From Chrysogorgia sp. JL179-B06 (lineage: Eukaryota > Cnidaria > Anthozoa > Scleralcyonacea > Chrysogorgiidae): 64,000 nt of DNA. Below the pieces are notes generated by a model. The model saw only the letters and a list, made by a program, of their open reading frames with translations. It ran no database searches and was not told where the DNA came from. This document shows, one piece after another, positions 10,101 through 18,700 of the stretch. Where the stretch lies: positions 1,766,001-1,830,000 of the forward strand of contig JAYKKM010000044.1 of assembly GCA_035772405.1 (NCBI GenBank). Direction: 5' to 3'. A program made the position numbers and the translations under genes. Numbering within the stretch: the stretch's first letter is position 1; the number at the start of each line of letters is the position of its first letter.

Positions 10101-11334
10101 TACACTGCTGGGGCTTTCAAAATTTAATTTTTTTCTGGGGGCCCACAGACCCCCTAGAGAGGCTCGTGGCAAACAACCTCACAGGATTTTTCTTACTGAC
10201 AACCCCCCCCCCCCCCCCAGCAAAATAATCCCGCATACGGCTTTGAACACGAGTAAGCGTTCTTCATCTGATTTCTAAATACAGAACAAGAATGTTGAAA
10301 AGACGAGGCACAGCCGACTTTTTTTTAAAGTGCACCTAACCCCAATTTTATTTTGGTTTAGAATAAAAGCACTCCTAAAATTAGGAAGGATGTTCTTTTT
10401 AATTTTGGCGATAGCTGTTTTTGTTCTTAAAGTGCCACTACGATCACATTTTTACCTTTTGATATTCTTACATATTTATAAAGCAGAGCTGCTAAGTATT
10501 ACTTGGTCGAAACCGTTTTGCGATTAGACGATGGCAAGTATTATTTTTCTTACTCCGAATCTGGAGTTATGTCCGCCATTAATCGTTCATGTTCCTGACC
10601 AGCGCGCGTAACGAAGTGACGTCAAATTCTCAACGCGACGACTCCACATCGCTAATTCTTCAAGTAAATCAAAGTCGTTTATTCAAATTCTTCATCTGAA
10701 AGGCTGAACATTTCATCTACTTCTCGAAGAAAACAAGAAAACAAGTAACCTCGACTGAAATTCAGGCGTAGCATTGAGAATCTGACGTCACAAACAATAT
10801 TACCTATTGAAATTGCGGCTCACTTGGAACACGTTTTTAGTAATGGTGGCCTAAATAATAGTGATTTCAGAGCTCAAAATACTTACTTCAAAATACCATT
10901 TTTTAGTGTTTTTTTTACATCCATGATCACTTTCGACCCTGAAATACTATTCTATGCTAAAGAAAATCTAAAAGACGGGAGTGAATTTTCATCGTAGTGC
11001 CACTTTAAGTTGTTCCAGTTTTTGTAATATGCAAATAAGGCATATAATGACATAAGATAAGGAAAGCAGAATTGTCGAAGATCTATTTTCGAGTAATTCA
11101 TCAAACTTGGGTAAAACCTTGGTTTCACTAACTTGTTTCTCCTCGGTACCAACCCCTGCCATAAATAACGGACGCTCCATAATTTAGCTTTTTTTGTTTA
11201 AGATGTTTGAAAGCCTTGGTATAGAGTGTATTTGTGTCGATTTTCTTCATGCGATGTCTCTTGGTGGAGCATTTCATTGTTGGACCCTCGACGTCCGAAG
11301 ACGTGGAACATTAGAAAGATACTTTGATCTATGA
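3901..11334 (+). CDS. GATM: Glycine amidinotransferase (L-arginine:glycine amidinotransferase), five exons
   Basis: Joined exons 3901-4182, 7026-7247, 7420-7557, 8577-8909 and 11203-11334 are all phase 0 with GT-AG borders and give 368 residues plus stop. The enzyme transfers the amidino group of arginine to glycine to make guanidinoacetate, the first step of creatine synthesis, in animal mitochondria. The family is recognised from [49 protein letters not shown] and GGAFHCWT. The Cys-His-Asp catalytic set is present: Asp197, His247, Asp249 and Cys351 (numbered from the Met at 3901). The human protein is 423 aa; the difference is the N-terminal transit peptide. An acceptor-like TTTGTAG at 3914-3920 suggests the exon really starts at 3921, spliced in phase 2 from an upstream exon I could not find. 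The introns are full of SINEs, MITEs and a CAC/ATC minisatellite. Identity is very secure; only the N-terminus is uncertain. Confidence 0.95.
4290..4982. repeat. Inverted-repeat element split by the hAT insertion
   Basis: ATCAGGGGTGATCGTTGTAA on the left (about 4300) is mirrored by TTACAACGATCCTGACCCCT on the right (about 4956), with GGATCCCTA/TAGGGATCC also paired. The 4349-4914 hAT element sits between the arms, so the arms are older. The right arm continues into GTCATGGACAGTAACTTTTA, found again at 34630. Confidence 0.6.
4349..4914. mobile_element. hAT-type non-autonomous element
   Basis: Termini CAGGGCCGTCGCGAAGGGG and its inverse CCCCTTCGCGACGGCCCTG flank 566 bp. The flanks CTCTCATA (4341-4348) and CCCTCATA (4915-4922) are an 8-bp target duplication with one mismatch. 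CAGGG ends with 8-bp duplications are hAT hallmarks. Inside are about three copies of a 26-bp tandem repeat (4491-4560) and a C tract (4876-4887). No transposase. It lies in GATM intron 1. Confidence 0.82.
4985..5160 (-). repeat. SINE-A body fragment
   Basis: TGTTCTAAGGATTTATGGTG and GACCAGTTGCGAAAAATGCA are shared with 6355-6410, 17765-17870 and 62700-63070. Here the tRNA-like head is missing and a LINE tail follows directly. Confidence 0.7.
5158..5547 (+). mobile_element. LINE 3' fragment, frameshifted
   Basis: The plus frame reads [20 protein letters not shown], then [20 protein letters not shown]. After a frame change, FKNFVRQIL and [13 protein letters not shown] follow, ending at TAG 5547. 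This order is the C-terminal end of CR1/L2-type LINE proteins after the reverse transcriptase. It is a dead copy in GATM intron 1. Confidence 0.85.
5575..6110. repeat. Inverted-repeat element
   Basis: GGCGGCGCCGCAATTTTCCC (about 5580) is mirrored by GGGAAAATTGCGGCGCCGTC (about 6086). GTAACGACGC and AATTTCACTC-type blocks are also paired, giving arms of about 130 bp. No coding content. Likely a MITE in GATM intron 1. Confidence 0.65.
6205..6420 (-). repeat. SINE-A copy with tRNA-like head
   Basis: On the minus strand the head reads GAGGCCTCTGTAGCTCAGTG, then GTCAGAGCACTGCACCAGCA, an A-box-like start of a tRNA. The body follows at higher coordinates on the plus-strand view, to 6410. The B-box part is truncated near 6205. 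Shares the family of 62517-63070. Confidence 0.7.
6475..6915. repeat. SINE-C inverted pair (tRNA-like heads facing each other)
   Basis: At 6827-6905 (+) a tRNA-like unit carries AAAGGTTAGAGCGCCGAA (A box) and GGATTCGATTCCCGGTTGGG (B box). At 6481-6540 (-) a degraded copy of the same head occurs. GACTGTTCTGACCGTGTC and AGTGAAAGCGGCGAATTTAA are shared inverted flanks, making a large stem around a loop at about 6610-6765. Confidence 0.7.
7026..7247 (+). CDS. GATM: GATM exon B
   Basis: The acceptor is CCGCAG at 7020-7025 after a T-rich tract; the donor GTTAGA is at 7248. Seventy-four phase-0 codons carry [20 protein letters not shown], then PMAWRSR and the MPDELYDE end. These align without gaps to animal amidinotransferases. 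Confidence 0.95.
7420..7557 (+). CDS. GATM: GATM exon C with catalytic Asp
   Basis: The acceptor CACTGCAG ends at 7419 and the donor GTTAGT begins at 7558. Forty-six phase-0 codons include [10 protein letters not shown] and CFDAADF, whose first Asp (residue 197) corresponds to Asp254 of the human catalytic set. Confidence 0.95.
7611..8260 (+). repeat. CAC/ATCACC minisatellite
   Basis: About 650 bp of irregular ATCACCACC, CACTACCAC and CATCACCAT units, nearly pure A/C/T on the plus strand with strong strand asymmetry. A short continuation is at 8485-8545. It fills most of GATM intron 3 and makes long spurious His/Thr/Pro frames. Confidence 0.95.
8271..8440. mobile_element. Penelope-like terminal fragment, head-to-head pair
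   Basis: On the minus strand GGGCTCCGCTCGAAACGTCA is followed by CTTGGCAGTTTTAATTACCA and CCTTTTCACTTTGC. From 8365 the plus strand repeats TTCTTGGCAGTTTACAACCT and AACACTGTCTACGCAG. The same block occurs at 23395, 47811 and 48262. The GAAACGTC motif recalls Penelope-like pseudo-LTRs with hammerhead cores. Confidence 0.55.
8577..8909 (+). CDS. GATM: GATM exon D with catalytic His
   Basis: The acceptor is CTCTTTTAG at 8568-8576 and the donor GTAAGA is at 8910. The 111 phase-0 codons include LHIDSTF (catalytic His247 and Asp249), [17 protein letters not shown] and [11 protein letters not shown]. Confidence 0.95.
8940..9380 (+). pseudogene. RecQ-like helicase fragment (mobile-element relic)
   Basis: The frame 9060-9326 reads [10 protein letters not shown], then [31 protein letters not shown] and NPIIVVSP. 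A +1 shift then gives [10 protein letters not shown]. These match the Q-motif, Walker A region and motif Ia of RecQ-type helicases repeated in invertebrate genomes, but the GKS of Walker A is lost. A second copy lies inverted at 39955-40190. It lies in GATM intron 4. Confidence 0.65.
9381..10430. other. GATM intron 4, mostly unrecognised repeats
   Basis: GAGCGGGCTGGCCCGGTAAG near 9373 looks like a mobile-element end. TCGCAGAAATCGCCGG with CTGGGGGCCCACAGACCCCC (10080-10155) resembles blocks at 21455 and 31880. A C tract is at 10204-10218. No coding exon is seen. Confidence 0.4.
10431..11004. mobile_element. TTAA-type MITE family 1, copy 1
   Basis: The left end AGTGCCACTACGAT is inverted at the right end ATCGTAGTGCCACT with one mismatch. 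Both sides are flanked by TTAA (10427-10430 and 11005-11008), the duplication made by piggyBac-type transposases. 574 bp with no coding capacity. Other copies are at 12700 and 20850. Confidence 0.82.
11203..11334 (+). CDS. GATM: GATM terminal exon with catalytic Cys
   Basis: The acceptor TTTGTTTAAG ends at 11202. Forty-three codons plus TGA give MFESLGIE, then [19 protein letters not shown]. The Cys of FHCW (residue 351) is the nucleophile equivalent to human Cys407. The exon lies 2.3 kb after exon D, beyond a helicase relic and a TTAA-type MITE, and is shorter than most gene finders' minimum ORF. Confidence 0.93.
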   Translation: MFESLGIECICVDFLHAMSLGGAFHCWTLDVRRRGTLERYFDL

Positions 11335-11586
11335 ACATCAAAGAACGTAGCCTAGTATTCATATTCCTCATCAATTGGTTTTTTCGTTGATCTGTCAAAT
11401 CAATTGTTTGTTCGGCCACCTTTAGGCTGTTGTACCAGCTGAAACGCTGTAATTCGAAAGTGAAAACGCTGTCTATCCTGCTGCCAATCGCATACTAGTA
11501 ATTTTTGGCCTAGTAATTATTTACTAAATATTTCAATTTTGTCTTTCCTAATTCAATGTATTGTTTAAAGGGAACTGTACCCAAAT

Positions 11587-11592
11587 AATAAA
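11587..11592 (+). promoter_or_regulatory. Possible poly(A) signal of GATM
   Basis: AATAAA lies about 250 nt after the GATM stop and just before a MITE begins at 11633. It is the first canonical hexamer after the stop in a T-rich 3' region. Assignment is by position only. Confidence 0.4.
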
Positions 11593-11632
11593 TTACTTAG
11601 AAATAAAAGGCGTTTAAGTATGTTTACATTAA

Positions 11633-12109
11633 AGTGCCCATAACCTCAAAATGTTTTATTGTCTTGTTTGGAAGAACTTTTAAAATGATAAAGTAACTTC
11701 TTTTGAAGATTTTCGTTTCTTCGCTTTCTTTTTGAGATATATCCGTTTGTTTGATATGCAAATGTCTGGAATTTCGTCACACATGCATGATGACTTATTG
11801 GAGAAATGTGTATATCTCTTTCATTCTCGAACAAAATCCTTTAAAATCAAGAAGTTTGGTGTTGTGCAGGAGAAACGCACACACGTGTTATTCACACTTT
11901 AGTGTTTTTATTTCATGAACGCAAAGATATATAACATTCTCTGTTAACTCATTATGCATGTGTGACGAAATTCCAGATATTTGCATATCAAACAAACTGA
12001 TATATCTCCAAAAGAAAGCAAAGAAGTGAAAATCTTCAAAAGAAGTTACTTTATCATTTTAAAAGTTCTTCCAAATAAGACGACAAAAAATTTTGAGGTT
12101 AGGGGCACT
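11633..12109. mobile_element. TTAA-type MITE family 2, copy 1
   Basis: Inverted arms of about 165 bp begin AGTGCCCATAACCTCAAAAT on the left and end with the degraded inverse ...GAGGTTAGGGGCACT on the right. TTAA is present on both sides (11629-11632, 12110-12113). 477 bp. Copies are at 46777-47253 and 59132-59553. It lies just after the GATM 3' end. Confidence 0.88.
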
Positions 12110-12699
12110 TTAATAAATGTTAATAGTATTACGGTATCTGTTCTTGTACTCGAGAAATAACGTATTTTATGCTTCTGGACGCCGCCATTTTTGCTCGGTG
12201 GTTTTCTTTTCAATGTTGACGTCATTTAGGGGTCGGCCCTCCCGCGATACTATAATTGAAATGTCAGCGGTTATCCCGTGAGTGCCATTTCAGCGTCCGC
12301 TATTCTATTGCTTTAGTAAGCAGTTGAAAGCGCCAGTATAAGTTTATTTATATAATTTTAATTCTGTAATATGGATAAATAAGTAAATTACGAACTTAAT
12401 AATCAGTTTAATCTGATTTGTTAAAGTTTGTTTGGCCAAGACAAGGGGGTCATCAAAAAGTTTATTGACAAAAGTTTGATTGTTATCAAATTAAATGGGG
12501 TTTAAAAATAGAACGAGGCAATTATATATATGATGAACTTTCCGTAATTTGACCCTTTTACTAACCGTGTCAACAGATAAATGAACGCTCCCTTAGCAGT
12601 GTATTTTATTAAATAATAAGTATATAGCTTTTCATGTCTCGTCTATGATCCTTTTCTTTGTCGTGGCTTTCAAGACCGAACAAAACTTGTAGACGTTAA

Positions 12700-13251
12700 A
12701 GTTCACCTACGATGAAAATTCACCCCCGTCTTTTAGATTTTCTTTAGCATAGAATAGTATTTCAGGGTCGAAAGTGATCATCGATGTAAAAAAAAACAGG
12801 TGCCAGATAGAGAAGTTTGAGCTCTGAAATCACTATTATTTAGCTAGGCTACCATTACTAAAAACGTGTTCCAAGTGAGCCCGCAATTTCAAAAGATAAT
12901 ATTGTTTGTGACGTCAGATTCTCAATGCTACGCCTGAATTTCGGTCGAGGTTATTTGTTTTCTTGTTTTGTTCGAGAAGTAGATGAAATGTCCAGCCTTT
13001 CAGACGAAGAATTTGAAAAAACGACCTTGATTTACTTGAAGAATTAGCCACGTGGAGTCTTCGCGTTGAGAATCTGACGTCACTTCGTTACGCTGGTCAA
13101 GAACATGAACGATTAATGCATGGCGGACATAACTCCAGATTCGGAGTAAGAAAAATAATACTTGCCATCGTCAAATCGCAAAACGGTTTCGACCAAGTAA
13201 TATTTAGCAGCTCTGCTTTATAAATACGTAAAAATATCGATAGGTAAAAAT
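12700..13251. mobile_element. TTAA-type MITE family 1, copy 2 (inverted)
   Basis: The reverse complement of 10431-11004 with scattered changes: GATGAAAATTCACCCCCGTC near the left and TAATATTTAGCAGCTCTGCT near the right. TTAA lies at 12696-12699. The far end is degraded, with a nearby TTAA at 13252. Confidence 0.8.
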
Positions 13252-13612
13252 TTAAAGTCTTTATATAAAGGAGTCGGGTGTTCGACGAACAGGTTTACCT
13301 TCTCATTGTTACCGTTGATCGGTGACTGAAACAATACTTTCCTTCTTTTCTAATGCCCTGAAAGTTCTTCCAAATAAATTCTAGCTCAGAGTCATAATGA
13401 CGAGACTTCTGCAGTTATGCATTCATCGGTATTTGCATCGATCAGATACATTTGAATATACCGCGACAAAACTAGCCTACCCCGCAGTCGTTTTTAGGGG
13501 GAGGGGGTATATCTTGGGTTATTAAAGACTTCAAGAACTTGGTTAAACAACGGCAGCGTGCCTTTGCGTCAAGAAACACCATATATATATACTTTTCAAG
13601 TTCTATCGTAAT

Positions 13613-14480
13613 ATGAAGGTAAATCGAGCAAGAAAATCACTTTGTGCGCGCTACTATGCCTCCAATATCAGTCATCCAAAGAAATCAAACCCAAGATCGA
13701 AATGGTGGTCGGAACGTATGTGCGGTATGATTCCAGTATCTAGCTCTAGCAACCTATCTCAAATACACTTGGAAAACACAGATCAACCATCGCTTTAGCC
13801 TGCGTAGCCCCATACTTTCCTTCAGCCTATAAGAGACTTCCAAAGTTACCGCCCTTCGAGTCCTGACGAATTATCCACATTAGTACTCAGACGTTCCTGT
13901 TGACCCTTCATTAACAAACACAGACGTGACTACTACTGCAACAGTGAACTGCATAGCCGACGGCATTCCAAATTGGATACTCTGCAGAGAATACAGAACA
14001 GCTTGCTGCGCCTATCTCGAATATTCTGAATTTGTCTTACCAAGAACATACCAAGAATATTCTGAATTCGTCATACCAAGGCACTCCCTGATGTATGGAA
14101 ACGTGCAAACATCATACCCATCCCGAAAGAAAAACCAGTTCGTGACATCAATAAACACTTGAGACCTATTTCCCTTACAACTGCCATTTCAAAGCTAGCT
14201 GAAGAGTCTGCTGTCGAGTGCAGCATATTGCGCCGGCCATCTTGCGCGTAATTGACCCCCAATCAGTTTGGTGGTATTCCACGCTCCTCGGTGTAGCTCG
14301 GGTAGTCCTTTTTGACTACCGGAAAGCATTCGACTTGATTGACCACCATATCCTTGCAAGTAAATTCCTACAGCTCTGTCCCTCAATTTGTCAAAAACTG
14401 CATGGGTTATTAATTTATTGATGCATCGCGAGCAACGTGTTCGGTTAAAGATTTTCTGAAGTGGGTTTGATTTGGGGAAA
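13613..14480 (+). mobile_element. LINE reverse-transcriptase fragment, broken
   Basis: Plus-strand pieces in order: linker CARYYASNISHPKKSNPRSK and LSQIHLENTD. Then WKRANIIPIPKEKPVRDINK with LRPISLTTAISKLAEE, and after frame changes and a deletion VVLFDYRKAFDLIDHHILAS. These are the linker and fingers/palm start of a LINE reverse transcriptase. The YxDD catalytic block is not seen. Confidence 0.85.
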
Positions 14481-15682
14481 AAATGTTGGTCGATAATGAT
14501 GAGGAAGGAAGTACAGATGATGCAAACTTTAATTACGTTTATCATATTAAGTTGAATGGTAGAAATCAATACAATTTGCATAAACAAAAATATTAGAGAA
14601 ATTGTAATTAGAGGAAAAATCATTCGCTAAAAGTTTCCATTTACGGTAAAGCTATACAATATTACAACTTAGCTTGATAAACTAGATCAATATTTGCGTC
14701 AAGAGCCATGCCTTAATACCCCTGAGTGCTAAGTTCTCAAAAGAATTATTAAGATTCCAAATACTTCAATGCCCATCAAACAATGGCTCCTAAATGAGGC
14801 TTATTGGTCGACATTTCTGGAAAAGCGGGAGGGGGAATGCTTTCAGCTGGTAATCTGAAGTTCAGATTTATTTATTATGACGCTTCGTGGTCTGTCACGC
14901 CTTCCCTGCTGTGTTGTTTCGCCGATCACGTCCATTTCCCTTTTCCCTTTTATTGCATTATCAGCTCGATATCGCATGACTCTTCTAGATTTGTCACAGC
15001 CGTGCGATGGTCCATGGTTAATTTCCGTCAATTTTGTTGCAAAGGATGTTGATAAAACGCTGTCTTCACCTCTGGTATCATGCGAAGTTCTCACGCCAGT
15101 TGCGTGTCAAAATAGCCAAAAGGCATCGAGGCGAGCGATGTCTGTATAGGTGTCTCTACTCAAACTGTAATCATCACTTGGCTCCAAACAGAGGTTGCTT
15201 GGCAATTTCGTATTCCTAACAGCGGCGTCGTCTTATAACTCTGCTGCATCATCGCCTGGCTTTCGTCACCTTCAACCATGCTTAATACCCACTGTTTGTT
15301 GTCGGTGGAAGACCGTAAATATATATATTATATACAAGCAGTTTTTCGGCCTTTTCAGAGAGCCCTTGGAATTAGACATCCTGGCGTTGTTATCGTTTGT
15401 TTAGTACTCTGGCACCATGCAAACAAATCAATAACGAGTATAGTGCACCCAGCGCAGCTGAACGACCAAGTCGAGCCGCGTAGCCGGCTATACGTCGCCT
15501 GGCTTGTAATTCAAGATCTTATTGGTTCCTTGACCCGCAGAAGGCAACCACTTAGCGCGCGCTCGACGCGGAACATTAGAACGTCGAACACCGTGGTTTG
15601 TAGAAGACTAGATTGCTGAGGGGATTTCCTAGCTGCCGAAGCGCACGCCCATTCATACGATCTTTCTGTTTCAACGCGAAAT
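14481..15682. other. Intergenic region before the FReD gene
   Basis: Relatively CpG-rich for this window, especially 15000-15680, with no TATA box, no recognised repeat and only short chance ORFs. It could contain the promoter of the gene starting near 15683; this rests on position alone. Confidence 0.35.
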
Positions 15683-15738
15683 ATGAAATCCATCGGTTTC
15701 TTGGCGACACTGATGATTCTCTCGTTCGAACGCGACTG
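15683..15738 (+). CDS. Putative signal-peptide exon of the FReD gene
   Basis: ATG at 15683 opens [18 protein letters not shown], then two bases and a donor GTAGGT at 15739. Reading on without splicing meets TAG at once. The hydrophobic stretch fits a secretion signal. The phase-2 end fits the next exon at 16106. No TATA box is evident. Confidence 0.5.
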
Positions 15739-18700
15739 GTAGGTGTTGCCGTGTTGGTGGTAGTCATGTTTCCATTTGAAAATATTGAACTTGAACCCGA
15801 CGTCTTTCGTGTTCTCGATCCGCGATATTCCAGCATATATACACCCTTTTCCTCTTTCTCTCGGTCTATATGCTGTCGATATATATTATCCATGTGGATA
15901 ATGTACATGATCCTCAGAAAATTTTTCTGAATCCACGGACAGGGTCGGAACTTGTAAACTTCTGTACTGGTTCGATTGATGATATGTACTGGGGGAGTAG
16001 TCACTATATATATCAGTATTATACTTGGATGTGTAATATACTATCGTAAACCAGTTGAAATACTTCGGTGGGTAATTGGACTTTTTTTTGTTACATTTTT
16101 ACCAGCGGATCTGTCGCCGCTCGAAATTCGACCAACGATGACTCGAAAAGCCTGCAGGAAAAACCGCTCGCTTTGTCAACGTCGCCAAGACATTTCAGAA
16201 GCAAAGTAAGTGAGTCTTTTTATGTAAAGTAGAATAGTCTTTCCCTATATGCGTCGCAAAAACTGCTTCGAACATGGCGATATTTCAAGTCTATACATAG
16301 ACTAAAGTAAAGGGGGTTTGGTTGTCCGCCTAGCGTGTTCGAAAAATCACGAATTGCGTCCGGCAACCAAACCGTGCAAAATGCCAAAATATGCACCGTG
16401 AAGTTCAACACATCGGTATAATACTTGAGGCAAAAACGCACGCGAAAATGTGACCTTGAGTATGGTGTATACACAGAGACTGTATGAAGTTATTTCCATA
16501 TAATGGCCCCAAACATGGTAACTAATATTATTCTAGGAAGAAAGCAACTGTATAGTTTTTGTGTTATCTCCAAATAATCCAATTGCTGGATCGCTATCTC
16601 TGGTCGGCTAAAAATTCCTTTGCAATGTGTTTACGTCAAAACACACGGCGATTGCGAATAAGTATACTGATATGTAAATTGAGAATGTGTATTCTTTCGC
16701 GTCTCATGCCGATGTTAGTTTGTTATATGTGTGTGTAGCCGCAGGTGTATACGTAATGCAGATTCCTAAAGAGGATTCGTGATGAATCTAGTTTCAAGTG
16801 TTTCATCTATCTTGAAGATATCGAGCTTTCACCAAGGTTATAATGCTGTTAGAATGAGTCAGACAACTATCAGGGTAAAGGTCAACCGGTGACGACTTTA
16901 TATATATATATATGTTTTATGTATATATTATGTATATATATGTTTTGCAATCCTGTTTGCAATAAATTGCGGTATCCTGTACCACCCTGCAAGCTTCTCA
17001 TTGGTCAGAACCCCCGAAATCTGGTCGAAAAGCAAAAAGCGGTTTTCAAAAGCGCGATATTATGTATATATATATATATATAAAAGCAAGTCTTGAAAAT
17101 CTCATCGAAGCCGATTCGACCGCGGAATCGGATTATACGCTGGATTCGCTCAAGGTCTCGTATTCTCCCGCAGGTCTTTCGCATGTCACATTAATGTCGG
17201 GAATTATTAGAAAATTGATATTAAAACGCGATCTGTCACGAGGCTTGTTTACACACCAGTGTGTGGCGCGCAATCGTATACCGCCGCGCCGGTCCCATTC
17301 AGAGCAGCTTAAACTATGATACTTTCGCGCCGACTTAGTAACGCACTACATATGCCTCTTAGTCTCATATTTGCTGTCTCTACATGGTGACATTTCCCAT
17401 GTGTTGTTGTGGGAAACCACGGAACCGTTCGCTCGCCTTTATTGCGCCGGATCCCAGGTCGAACCGATGATTAAGATGCAATGACAAACGAGTTATGCCG
17501 ATAATTAATTATTTTTGTTAAAAGAAATATGCCTAATAACAATTATGTTGTGCATGCTGTTTGATCTCACCCGTGTGACGGGTCTGTGCTCACTGTGCAG
17601 ACTACTGTATATTCGAATACGAACATACCATGCCCGTTGATTTTGAAAAACATTTACAATACGTACGTGTTTGGTGGGTTGGGGCGCGGGGAAAAACCTA
17701 TCCCCCTCTCTAACTTTCAAACAAAAATATGAGCTTCGAAAGCTGCTCCATAATGGTTCAATTCTAGCCGGACCAGTTGCGAAAAATGCAACTTCAAGGA
17801 CTTCTCGGTTTGGTCTTAAAATGTATGTATTCCAACACTCGAAATTTTCCTTCACCATAAGTCCTTTCAACGTATAATTGGCGAAAGCTGTACTTGTGGG
17901 ATCCTATAGCCTTCAATTATAAGCACTCTAGTGGCGAAGCTTGATAATAAAAAAGATAGAAAATATGAAATAGAATGGATCAATTGAATGGATTTCGCTG
18001 CATGTTCAGAATCATGGAAGAATTGTGTCTTTTTGCCGCTTATATCAATGACAATGCTGTCTTCGGTAGCTTGCGCAGCAGTTGTACGCGGCAAATCCCG
18101 CGTCAGTAAATGTTAATTTGCATTTTGTCGACAGAACTCTCGCTGACTGCAGGAGCGATGAACTGTGATGAATAGAAGTGATATTTAAAGTCGTCATTGA
18201 TTCCTGTCGGATCCCGCGAAGTTATTTAGTTTCTTGCCGTAGCGGGCCGTACTCATGCCCTAATTCGATTAAACTGCGTTAGCATCTTTCAACCGACCTG
18301 ACCTATTTGGTAAAGATTGACCTATATTTGATAAAAACGCCGTCGAATCATTGTAAAAATATCATGCGGAATCTCACTGTTATTCCACCGAAAGAAACCT
18401 TCCGATCTACATTGATTCCGGACTAAACAGTCATACATAACAAGGTTATTTTAGATACCCGTGTGGTTGTTTTTATATAGCTTTGAATAACGTATATATC
18501 ATGGTGATTGGTTAGTATAACAACCTATAACAACGTATATATACCATGGTGACTGGTTAGTATAAATATCGTCGTCCAATTTCAATGATTAGTTAGCAGA
18601 CGCGTAGCACTTGATAAAACGCCGAAACGCATCGTGCTCTTTTAACTTTAAGCCTATTATTTTCTCAAGTCTATAAACAGTTCTTCTATGAACTCATCTC

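Noticed and set aside
15976..16209. A 77-codon membrane-protein-like frame
   Set aside because: The hydrophobic part lies in what looks like intron (polypyrimidine tract and acceptor at 16105). Only 16106-16205 is kept as an exon, in another frame.
18600..18650. Hammerhead-like GCCGAAACGC
   Set aside because: No CUGANGA core or stem II upstream.
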